Origin: Petrolisthes cinctipes
Lineage: Eukaryota; Arthropoda; Malacostraca; Decapoda; Porcellanidae
Length of the DNA stretch: 64,000 nucleotides
Direction: 5' to 3'
NCBI GenBank assembly: GCA_033782935.1
Contig: JAWQEG010000501.1
Coordinates: forward strand, 2,392,501-2,456,500
The position numbers and the translations under genes are program-made. Below, piece by piece: positions 37,849 through 49,560 of the stretch (position 1 is its first letter; every line of letters starts with the position of its first letter). The notes beneath the pieces are model-generated. The model was not told the origin of the DNA. It saw only the letters and a program-made list of their open reading frames with translations, and did no database searches.

Positions 37849-38674
37849 GTGTTAGAGTATTTTCAAAATACAGGCCAAAAACATACTGAAAATCGATCTT
37901 TTAGGTGCCCAAAAGTCGATATGTGCATGCATCTTCTGTACCCGTTTATATCTCAAATTCTGGCCCTAAACACCCGAAAATTCATTATTTTGGGGTCCCA
38001 GAAGCGATCTGTACATGCCTACTCCGTGTTAGAGTATTTTCAAAATACAGGCCAAAAACATACTGAAAATCGATCTTTTAGGTGCCCAAAAGTCGATATG
38101 TGCATGCATATTCCGTTCCCGTTTATATCTCAAATTCTGGCCCTAAACACCCGAAAATTCGATATTTTGGGGTCCCAGAAACGATCTGTACATGCCTACT
38201 CCGTGTTAGAGTATTTTCAAAATTCAGGCCCAAAACATGCTGAAAATCGATATTTTTGGTGCCCAAAGTCAATATGTGCATGTATCTTCTGTACCCGTTT
38301 ATATCTCAAATTCAGGCTCAAAACACCCGAAAATTCAATATTTTGGGGTCCCAGAAGCAATCTGTACAGTGCTAGAATATTTTCAAAATATAGGCTAAAA
38401 ACATGCTGAAAATCGATCTTTTAGGTGCCAAAAAGTCGATATCTCAAATTCAGTCCCAAAACACCCGAAAATTCGATATTTAGGTGTCCCAGAAGCGATC
38501 TGTAAATGCCTAGTCCGTGTTAGAGTATTTTCAAAATACATGCTCAAAACATACTGAAAATCGATCTTTTAGGTGCACAAAAGTCGATATGTGCATGCAT
38601 CTTCAGTACCCGTTTATATCTCAAATTCAGGCTCAAATCACCCAAAAATTTAATATTTTGGGGTCCCAGAAGCA
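37849..38674 (+). repeat. Satellite between duplications II and III
   Basis: This stretch holds trimer-type monomers, including an A monomer directly followed by a B of the TGGCCC subtype and then another A-like dyad block at 38034. Private variants include ATTCATTATT near 37981, ATTCCGTTCCCG near 38109 and GCCTAGTCCG near 38508. No other feature is visible. Confidence 0.75.
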
Positions 38675-39017
38675 ATCTGTACATGCCTACTCAGTGTTAG
38701 AGTATTTTCAAAATACAGGCCCAAAACATGCTGAAAATCGATATTTAAGATGCCCAAAGTCAATATGTGCATGTATCTTCTGTACCCGTTTATATCTCAA
38801 ATTCAGGCTCAAAACACCCGAAAATTCAATATTTTGGGGTCCCAGAAGCAATTTGTACATGCCTACTCAGTGCTAGAATATTTTCAAAATATAGGCTAAA
38901 AACATGCTAAAAATCGATCTTTTAGGTGCCAAAAAGTCGATATCTCAAATTCAGTCCCAGAACACCCGAAAATTCGATATTTAGGGGTCCCAGAAGCGAT
39001 CTGTACATGCCTACTCC

Positions 39018-40981
39018 GTGTTAGAGTATTTTCAAAATACAGGCCAAAAACATACTGAAAATCGATCTTTTAGGTGCCCAAAAGTCGATATGTGCATGCA
39101 TATTCTGTACCCGTTTATATCTCAAATTCTGGCCCTAAACACCCGAAAATTCGATATTTTGGGGTCCCAGAAACGATCTGTACCTGCCTACTCCGTGTTA
39201 GAGTATTTTCAAAATTCAGGCCCAAAACATGCTGAAAATCGATATTTTTGGTGCCCAAAGTCAATATGTGCATGTATCTTCTGTACCCGTTTATATCTCA
39301 AATTCAGGCTCAAAACACCCGAAAATTCAATATTTTGGGGTCCCAGAAGCAATCTGTACAGTGCTAGAATATTTTCAAAATATAGGCTAAAAACATGCTA
39401 AAAATCGATCTTTTAGGTGCCAAAAAGTCGATATCTCAAATTCAGTCCCAAAACACCCGAAAATTCGATATTTAGGGGTCCCAGAAGCGATCTGTACATG
39501 CCTACTCCGTGTTAAAGTATTTTCAAAATACAGGCCAAAAACATACTGAAAATCGATCTTTTCGGTGCCCAAAAGTCGATATGTGCATGCATATTCTGTA
39601 CCCGTTTATATCTCAAATTCTGGCCCAAAACACCCGAAAATTCGATATTTTGGGGTCCCAGAAACGATCTGTACCTGCCTACTCCGTGTTAGAGTATTTT
39701 CAAAATTCAGGCCCAAAACATGCTGAAAATCGATATTTTTGGTGCCCAAAGTCAATATGTGCATGTATCTTCTGTACCCGTTTATATCTCAAATTCAGGC
39801 TCAAAACACCCGAAAATTCAATATTTTGGGGTCCCAGAAGCAATCTGTACAGTGCTAGAATATTTTCAAAATATAGGCTAAAAACATGCTAAAAATCGAT
39901 CTTTTAGGTGCCAAAAAGTCGATATCTCAAATTCAGTCCCAAAACACCCGAAAATTCGATATTTAGGGGTCCCAGAAGAGATCTGTACATGCCTACTCCG
40001 TGTTAGAGTATTTTCAAAATACATGCTCAAAACATACTGAAAATCGATCTTTTAGGTGCACAAAAGTCGATATGTGCATGCATCTTCTGTACACGTCTAT
40101 ATCTCAAATTCTGGCCCTAAACACCCGAAAATTCGATATTTTGGGGTCCCAGAAGCGATCTGTACATGCCTACTCCGTGTTAGAGTATTTTCAAAATTCA
40201 GGCCCAAAACATGCTGAAAATCGATATTTTTGGTGCCCAAAGTCAATATGTGCATGTATCTTCTGTACCCGTTTATATCTCAAATTCAGGCTCAAAACAC
40301 CCGAAAATTCAATATTTTGGGGTCCCAGAAGCAATCTGTACAGAGCTAGAATATTTTCAAAATATAGGCTAAAAACATGCTAAAAATCGATCTTTTAGGT
40401 GCCAAAAAGTCGATATCTCAAATTCAGTCCCAAAACACACGAAAATTCGATATTTAGGGGTCCCAGAAGCGATCTGTACATGCCTACTCCGTGTTAGAGT
40501 ATTTTCAAAATACAGGCCAAAAACATACTGAAAATCGATCTTTTAGGTGCACAAAAGTCGATATGTGCATGCATCTTCTGTACCCGTCTATATCTCAAAT
40601 TCTGGCCCTAAACACCCGAAAATTCGATATTTTGGGGTCCCAGAAGCGATCTGTACATGCCTACTCCGTGTCAGAGTATTTTCAAAATTCAGGCCCAAAA
40701 CATGCTGAAAATCGATATTTTTGGTGCCCAAAGTCAATATGTGCATGTATCTTCTGTACCCGTTTATATCTCAAATTCAGGCTCAAAACACCCGAAAATT
40801 CAATATTTTGGGGTCCCAGAAGCAATCTGTACAGTGCTAGAATATTTTCAAAATATAGGCTAAAAACATGCTAAAAATCGACATTTTAGGTGCCAAAAAA
40901 TCGATATCTCAAATTCAGTCCCAAAACACCCGAAAATTCGATATTTAGAGGTTCCAGAAGGTATCTGTACATGCCTACTCC
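39018..40981 (+). repeat. Run of four consecutive 491-bp HOR units
   Basis: Equivalent points at 39018, 39509, 40000, 40491 and 40982 are each exactly 491 bp apart. Each unit contains A, a B of the TGGCCC subtype and a C with the 10-bp deletion. This is the longest homogeneous short-HOR run I see; its partner is at 45271-47234. A shorter run is near 23281-24262. Confidence 0.9.
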
Positions 40982-41400
40982 ATGTTAGAGTATTTTCAAA
41001 ATACAGGCCAAAAACATACTGAAAATCGATCTTTTAGGTGCCCAAAAGTCGATATGTGCATGCATCTTCTGTACCCGTTTATATCTCAAATTCTGGCCCT
41101 AAACACCCAAAAATTCGATATTTTAGGGTCCCAGAAGCGATCTGTACATGCCTACTCCGTGTTAGAGTATTTTCAAAATTCAGGCCCAAAACATGCTGAA
41201 AATCGATATTTTTGGTGCCCAAAGTCAGTATGTGCATGTATCTTCTGTACCCGTTTATATCTCAAATTCAAGCTCAAAACACCCGAAAATTCAATATTTT
41301 GGGGTCCCAGAAGCAATCTGTACATGCCTACTCAGTGCTAGAATATTTTTAAATTATAGGCTAAAAACATGCTAAAAATCGATCTTTTAGGTGCCAAAAA

Positions 41401-43306
41401 GTCGATATCTCAAATTCAGTCCCAAAACGCCCGAAAATTCGATATTTAGAGTTCCCAGAAGCGATCTGTACATGCCTACTCCGTGTTAGAGTATTTTCAA
41501 AATACTTGCTCAAAACATACTGAAAATCGATCTTTTAGGTGCACAAAAGTCGATATGTGCATGCATCTTCAGTACCCGTTTATATCTCAAATTCAGGCTC
41601 AAAAAACCCGAAAATTCAATATTTTGGGGTCCCAGAAGCAATCTGTACATGCCTACTCAGTGTTAGAGTATTTTCAAAATACAGGCCGAAAACATGCTGA
41701 AAATCGATATTTTAGATGCCCAAAGTCAATATGTGCATGTATCTTCTGTACCCGTTTATATCTCAAATTCAGGCTCAAAACACCCGAAAATTCAATATTT
41801 TGGGGTCCCAGAAGCAATCTGTACATGCGTACACAGTGCTAGAATATTTTCAAAATATAGGCTAAAAACATGCTAAAAATCGACATTTTAGGTGCCTAAA
41901 AATCGATATCTCAAATTCAGTCCCAAAACACCCGAAAATTCGATATTTAGAGGTCCCAGAAGGTATCTGTACATGCCTACTCCGTGTTAGAGTATTTTCA
42001 AAATACAGGCCAAAAACATACTGAAAATCGATCTTTTAGGTGCCCAAAAGTCGATATGTGCATGTATCTTCTGTACCCGTTTATATCTCAAATTCTGGCC
42101 CTAAACACCCAAAAAATCGATATTTTGGGGTCCCAGAAGCGATCTGTATACACATGACTACTCCGTGTTAGAGTATTTTCAAAATTCAGGCCCAAAACAT
42201 GCTGAAAATCTATATTTTTGGTGCCCAAAGTCAATATGTGCATGTATCTTCTGTACCCGTTTATATCTCAAATTCAGGCTCAAAACACCCGAAAATTCAA
42301 TATTTTGGGGTCCCAGAAGCAATCTGTACATGCCTACTCAGTGCTAAAATATTTTCAAAATATAGGCTAAAAACATGCTAAAAATCGATCTTTTAGGTGC
42401 CAAAAAGTCGATATCTCAAATTCAGTCACAAAACACCCGAAAATTCGATATTTAGGGGTCCCAGAAGCGATCTGTACAGGCCTACTCCGTGTTAGAGTAT
42501 TTTCAAAATACATGCTCAAAACATACTGAAAATCGATCTTTTAGGTGCACAAAAGTCGATATGTGCATGCATCTTCTGTACCCGTTTATATCTCAAATTC
42601 TGGCCCTAAACACCCGAAAATTCGATATTTTAGGGTACCAGAAGCAATCTGTACATGCCTACTCAGTGCTAGAATATTTTCAAAATATAGGCTAAAAACA
42701 TGCTAAAAATCGATCTTTTAGGTGCCAAAAAGTCGATATCTCAAATTCAGTCCCAAAACGCCCGAAAATTCGATATTTAGAGGTCCCAGAAGCGATCTGT
42801 ACATGCCTACTCCGTGTTAGAGTATTTTCAAAATACTTGCTCAAAACATACTGAAAATCGATCTTTTAGGTGCACAAAAGTCGATATGTGCATGCATCTT
42901 CAGTACCCGTTTATATCTCAAATTCAGGCTCAAAAAACCCGAAAATTCAATATTTTGGGGTCCCAGAAGCAATCTGTACATGCCTATTCAGTGTTAGAGT
43001 ATTTTCAAAATACAGGCCGAAAACATGCTGAAAATCGATATTTTAGATGCCCAAAGTCAATATGTGCATGTATCTTCTGTACCCGTTTATATCTCAAATT
43101 CAGGCTCAAAACACCCGAAAATTCAATATTTTGGGGTCCCAGAAGCAATCTGTACATGCGTACACAGTGCTAGAATATTTTCAAAATATAGGCTAAAAAC
43201 ATGCTAAAAATCGACATTTTAGGTGCCTAAAAATCGATATCTCAAATTCAGTCCCAAAACACCCGAAAATTCGATATTTAGAGGTCCCAGAAGGTATCTG
43301 TACATG
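41401..43306 (+). repeat. Local 1,331-bp duplication
   Basis: Equivalent points at 41483 and 42814, and at 41694 and 43025, are 1,331 bp apart. Both copies share the AAACGCCC, AATACTTGCTC, CAAAAAACCCG and CAGGCCGAAAAC variants and a TGCGTACACAG variant. The block includes a 325-bp dimer at 42408-42732. The same arrangement is present in the second 6,253-bp copy (47736 and 49068). Confidence 0.8.
42408..42732 (+). repeat. 325-bp dimer HOR
   Basis: A class A monomer is followed by a B/C hybrid (TGGCCC subtype start, C-type end). Its partner in the 6,253-bp duplication is 48661-48985. Confidence 0.8.
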
Positions 43307-44927
43307 CTTAGTCCGTGTTAGAGTATTTTCAAAATACAGGCCAAAAACATATTGAAAATCGATCTTTTAGGTGCACAAAAGTCGATATCTCAAATTCAGT
43401 CCCAAAACACCCAAAAATTCGAAATTTTGGGGTCCCAGAAGCGATCTGTACATGCCTACTCCGTGTTAGAGTATTTTCAAAATACATGCTCAAAACATAC
43501 TGAAAATCGATCTTTTAGGTGTACAAAAGTCGATATGTGCATGCATCTTCAGTACCCGTTTATATCTCAAATTCAGGCTCAAAACACCCGAAAATTCAAT
43601 ATTTTGGGGTCCCAGAAGCAATCTGTACATGCCTACTCAGTGTTAGAGTATTTTCAAAATACAGGCCCAAAACATGCTGAAAATCGATATTTTAGATGCC
43701 CAAAGTCAATATTCTTCTGTACCCGTTTATATCTCAAATTCAGGCTCAAAACACCAGAAAATTCAATATTTTGGGGTCCAAGAAGCAATCTGTACATGCC
43801 TACACAGTGCTAGAATATTTTCAAAATATAGGCTAAAAACATGCTAAAAATCGACATTTTAGGTGCCAAAAAATCGATATCTCAAATTCAGTCCCAAAAC
43901 ACCCGAAAATTCGATATTTAGAGGTCCCAGAAGGTATCTGTACATGCCTACTCCGTGTTAGAGTATTTTCAAAATACAGGCCAAAAACATACTGAAAATC
44001 GATCTTTTAGGTGCCCAAAAGTCGATATGTGCATGTATCTTCTGTACCCGTTTATATCTCAAATTCTGGCCCTAAACACCCGAAAATTCGATATTTAGGG
44101 GTCCCAGAAGCGATCTGTACATGCCTACTCAGTGTTAGAGTATTTTCAAAATACAGGCCCAAAACATGCTGAAAATCGATATTTTAGATGCCCAAAGTCA
44201 ATATTATTCTGTACCCGTTTATATCTCAAATTCAGGCTCAAAACACCTGAAAATTCAATATTTTGGGGTCCCAGAAGCAATCTGTACATGCCTACTCAGT
44301 GCTAGAATATTTTCAAAATATAGGCTAAAAACATGCTAAAAATCGATCTTTTAGGTGCCAAAAAGTCGATATCTCAAATTCAGTCCCAAAACACCCGAAA
44401 ATTCGATATTTAGGGGTCCCAGAAGCGATCTGTACATGCCTACTCCGTGTTAGAGTATTTAAAAATACATGCTCAAAACATACTGAAAATCGATCTTTTA
44501 GGTGCACAAAAGTCGATATGTGCATGCATCTTCAGTACCCGTTTATATCTCAAATTCTGGCCCTAAACACCCGAAAATTCGATATTTTGGGGTTCCAGAA
44601 GCAATCTGTACATACCTATTCCGTGATAGAGTATTTTCAAAATTCAGGCCCAAAACATGCTGAAAATCGATATTTTTGGTGCCCAAAGTCAATATGTGCA
44701 TGTATCTTCTGTACCCGTTTATATTACAAATTCAGGCTCAAAACACCCGAAAAATCAATATTTTGGGGTCCCAGAAGCAATCAGTACATGCCTACTCAGT
44801 GCTAGAATATTTTCAAAATATAGGCTAATAACATGCTAAAAATCGATCTTTTAGGTGCCAAAAAGTCGATATCTCAAATTCAGTCCCAAAACACCCGAAA
44901 ATTCGATATTTAGGGGTCCCAGAAGCG
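43307..44927 (+). repeat. Spacer between 6,253-bp duplication copies, with 9-bp-deleted C monomers
   Basis: This 1.6-kb satellite stretch carries an A-A junction near 43382 and two C monomers lacking the GTGCATGTA core. One, near 43706, reads TCAATATTCTTCTG; the other, near 44199, reads TCAATATTATTCTG. A dyad-destroying variant is present near 44460 (TATTTAAAAATAC). It has no counterpart in the flanking duplicated blocks. Confidence 0.8.
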
Positions 44928-47900
44928 ATCTGTACATGCCTACTCAGTGTTAGAGTATTTTCAAAATACAGGCCCAAAACATGCTGAATATCGATATTTT
45001 AGATGCCCAAAGTCAATATGTGCATGTATCTTCTGTACCCGTTTATATCTCAAATTCAGGCTCAAAACACCCGAAAATTCAATATTTTGGGGTCCCAGAA
45101 GCAATCTGTACATGCCTACTCAGTGCTAGAATATTTTCAAAATATAGGCTAAAAACATGCTAAAAATCGATCTTTTAGGTGCCAAAAAGTCGATATCTCA
45201 AATTCAGTCCCAGAACACCCGAAAATTCGATATTTAGGGGTCCCAGAAGCGATCTGTACATGCCTACTCCGTGTTAGAGTATTTTCAAAATACAGGCCAA
45301 AAACATACTGAAAATAGATCTTTTAGGTGCCCAAAAGTCGATATGTGCATGCATATTCTGTACCCGTTTATATCTCAAATTCTGGCCCTAAACACCCGAA
45401 AATTCGATATTTTGGGGTCCCAGAAACGATCTGTACCTGCCTACTCCGTGTTAGAGTATTTTCAAAATTCAGGCCCAAAACATGCTGAAAATCGATATTT
45501 TTGGTGCCCAAAGTCAATATGTGCATGTATCTTCTGTACCCGTTTATATCTCAAATTCAGGCTCAAAACACCCGCAAATTCAATATTTTGGGGTCCCAGA
45601 AGCAATCTATACAGTGCTAGAATATTTTCAAAATATAGGCTAAAAACATGCTAAAAATCGATCTTTTAGGTGCCAAAAAGTCGATATCTCAAATTCAGTC
45701 CCAAAACACCCGAAAATTCGATATTTAGGGGTCCCAGAAGCGATCTGTACATGCCTACTCCGTGTTAAAGTATTTTCAAAATACAGGCCAAAAACATACT
45801 GAAAATCGATCTTTTCGGTGCCCAAAAGTCGATATGTGCATGCATATTCTGTACCCGTTTATATCTCAAATTCTGGCCCTAAACACCCGAAAATTAGATA
45901 TTTTGGGGTCCCAGAAACGATCTGTACCTGCCTACTCCGTGTTAGAGTATTTTCAAAATTCAGGCAGAAAACATGCTGAAAATCGATATTTTTGGTGCCC
46001 AAAGTCAATATGTGCATGTATCTTCTGTACCCGTTTATATCTCAAATTCAGGCTCAAAACACCGGAAAATTCAATATTTTGGGGTCCCAGAAGCAATCTG
46101 TACAGTGCTAGAATATTTTCAAAATATAGGCTAAAAACATGCTAAAAATCGATCTTTTAGGTGCCAAAAAGTCGATATCTCAAATTCAGTCCCAAAACAC
46201 CCGAAAATTCGATATTTAGGGGTCCCAGAAGCGATCTGTACATGCCTACTCCGTGTTAGAGTATTTTCAAAATACATGCTCAAAACATACTGAAAATCGA
46301 TCTTTTAGGTGCACAAAAGTCGATATGTGCATGCATCTTCTGTACACGTCTATATCTCAAATTCTGGCCCTAAACACCCGAAAATTCGATATTTTGGGGT
46401 CCCAGAAGCTATCTGTACATGCCTACTCCGTGTTAGAGTATTTTCAAAATTCAGGCCCAAAACATGCTGAAAATCGATATTTTTGGTGCCCAAAGTCAAT
46501 ATGTGCATGTATCTTCTGTACCCGTTTATATCTCAAATTCAGGCTCAAAACACCCGAAAATTCAATATTTTGGGGTCCCAGAAGCAATCTGTACAGAGCT
46601 AGAATATTTTCAAAATATAGGCTTAAAACATGCTAAAAATCGATCTTTTAGGTGCCAAAAAGTCGATATCTCAAATTCAGTCCCAAAACACACGAAAATT
46701 CGATATTTAGGGGTCCCAGAAGCGATCTGTACATGCCTACTCCGTGTTAGAGTATTTTCAAAATACAGGCCAAAAACATACTGAAAATCGATCTTTTAGG
46801 TGCCCAAAAGTCGATATGTGCATGCATCTTCTGTACCCGTCTATATCTCAAATTCTGGCCCTAAACACCCGAATATTCGATATTTTGGGGTCCCAGAAGC
46901 GATCTGTACATGCCTACTCCGTGTCAGAGTATTTTCAAAATTCAGGCCCAAAACATGCTGAAAATCGATATTTTTGGTGCCCAAAGTCAATATGTGCATG
47001 TATCTTCTGTACCCGTTTATATCTCAAATTCAGGCTCAAAACACCCGAAAATTCAATATTTTGGGGTCCCAGAAGCAATCTGTACAGTGCTAGAATATTT
47101 TCAAAATATAGGCTAAAAACATGCTAAAAATCGACATTTTAGGTGCCAAAAAATCGATATCTCAAATTCAGTCCCAAAACACCCGAAAATTCGATATTTA
47201 GAGGTTCCAGAAGGTATCTGTACATGCCTACTCCATGTTAGAGTATTTTCAAAATACAGGCCAAAAACATACTGAAAATCGATCTTTTAGGTGCCCAAAA
47301 GTCGATATGTGCATGCATCTTCTGTACCCGTTTATATCTCAAATTCTGGCCCTAAACACCCGAAAATTCGATATTTTAGGGTCCCAGAAGCGATCTGTAC
47401 ATGCCTACTCCGTGTTAGAGTATTTTCAAAATTCAGGCCCAAAACATGCTGAAAATCGATATTTTTGGTGCCCAAAGTCAGTATGTGCATGTATCTTCTG
47501 TACCCGTTTATATCTCAAATTCAAACTCAAAACACCCGAAAATTCAATATTTTGGGGTCCCAGAAGCAATCTGTACATGCCTACTCAGTGCTAGAATATT
47601 TTTAAATTATAGGCTAAAAACATGCTAAAAATCGATCTTTTAGGTGCCAAAAAGTCGATATCTCAAATTCAGTCCCAAAACGCCCGAAAATTCGATATTT
47701 AGAGGTCCCAGAAGCGATCTGTACATGCCTACTCCGTGTTAGAGTATTTTCAAAATACTTGCTCAAAACATACTGAAAATCGATATTTTAGGTGCACAAA
47801 AGTCGATATGTGCATGCATCTTCAGTACCCGTTTATATCTCAAATTCAGGCTCAAAAAACCCGAAAATTCAATATTTTGGGGTCCCAGAAGCAATCTGTA

Positions 47901-49560
47901 CATGCCTACTCAGTGTTAGAGTATTTTCAAAATACAGGCCGAAAACATGCTGAAAATCGATATTTTAGATGCCCAAAGTCAATATGTGCATGTATCTTCT
48001 GTACCCGTTTATATCTCAAATTCAGGCTCAAAACACCAGAAAATTCAATATTTTGGGGTCCCAGAAGCAATCTGTACATGCGTACACAGTGCTAGAATAT
48101 TTTCAAAATATAGGCTAAAAACATGCTAAAAATCGACATTTTAGGTGCCTAAAAATCGATATCTCAAATTCAGTCCCAAAACACCCGAAAATTCGATATT
48201 TAGAGGTCCCAGAAGGTATCTGTACATGCCTACTCCGTGTTAGAGTATTTTCAAAATACAGGCCAAAAACATACTGAAAATCGATCTTTTAGGTGCCCAA
48301 AAGTCGATATGTGCATGTATCTTCTGTACCCGTTTATATCTCAAATTCTGGCCCTAAACACCCAAAAAATCGATATTTTGGGGTCCCAGAAGCGATCTGT
48401 ATACACATGACTACTCCGTGTTAGAGTATTTTCAAAATTCAGGCCCAAAACATGCTGAAAATCGATATTTTTGGTGCCCAAAGTCAATATGAGCATGTAT
48501 CTTCTGTACCCGTTTATATCTCAAATTCAGGCTCAAAACACCCGAAAATTCAATATTTTGGGGTCCCAGAAGCAATCTGTACATGCCTACTCAGTGCTAA
48601 AATATTTTCAAAATATAGGCTAAAAACATGCTAAAAATCGATCTTTTAGGTGCCAAAAAGTCGATATCTCAAATTCAGTCACAAAACACCCGAAAATTCG
48701 ATATTTAGGGGTCCCAGAAGCGATCTGTACAGGCCTACTCCGTGTTAGAGTATTTTCAAAATACATGCTCAAAACATACTGAAAATCGATCTTTTAGGTG
48801 CACAAAAGTCGATATGTGCATGCATCTTCAGTACCCGTTTATATCTCAAATTCTGGCCCTAAACACCCGAAAATTCAATATTTTGGGGTCCCAGAAGCAA
48901 TCTGTACATGCCTACTCAGTGCTAGAATATTTTCAAAATATAGGCTAAAAACATGCTAAAAATCGATCTTTTAGGTGCCAAAAAGTCGATATCTCAAATT
49001 CAGTCCCAAAAACGCCCGAAAATTCGATATTTAGAGGTCCCAGAAGCGATCTGTACATGCCTACTCCGTGTTAGAGTATTTTCAAAATACTTGCTCAAAA
49101 CATACTGAAAATCGATCTTTTAGGTGCACAAAAGTCGATATGTGCATGCATCTTCAGTACCCGTTTATATCTCAAATTCAGGCTCAAAAAACCCGAAAAT
49201 TCAATATTTTGGGGTCCCAGAAGCAATCTGTACATGCCTATTCAGTGTTAGAGTATTTTCAAAATACAGGCCGAAAACATGCTGAAAATCGATATTTTAG
49301 ATGCCCAAAGTCAATATGTGCATGTATCTTCTGTACCCGTTTATATCTCAAATTCAGGCTCAAAACACCCGAAAATTCAATATTTTGGGGTCCCAGAAGC
49401 AATCTGTACATTCGTACACAGTGCTAGAATATTTTCAAAATATAGGCTAAAAACATGCTAAAAATCGACATTTTAGGTGCCTAAAAATCGATATCTCAAA
49501 TTCAGTCCCAAAACACCCGAAAATTCGATATTTAGAGGTCCCAGAAGGTATCTCTACATG
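44928..49560 (+). repeat. Segmental duplication III, copy 2
   Basis: This is the second copy of 38675-43306. It repeats the four-unit 491-bp run (points at 45271, 45762, 46253, 46744 and 47235), the GTACACGTC and ACAGAGCTAG variants, and the 4-bp insertion near 48401. Private changes include CCGGAAAATTC near 46062, GGCAGAAAAC near 45963 and the extra A near 49009. It ends where TACATGCTTAGTCC in copy 1 faces TACATGCCTACTCC. Confidence 0.88.

Larger units (their letters stand above)
38675..43306 (+). repeat. Segmental duplication III, copy 1 (6,253-bp period)
   Basis: This 4.6-kb block matches about 44928-49560 at an offset of 6,253 bp (6,254 after a one-base insertion near 49009). Landmarks pair at 39018/45271, 39509/45762, 40000/46253, 40491/46744, 40982/47235, 41483/47736 and 42489/48742. 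Shared rare variants include GAACGATCTG-type A (CAGAAACG), TGTACCTGCC, GTACACGTC near 40091, ACAGAGCTAG near 40342, and a 4-bp insertion near 42148. Several substitutions separate the copies, so this event is older than the 3,409-bp one. Confidence 0.88.
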
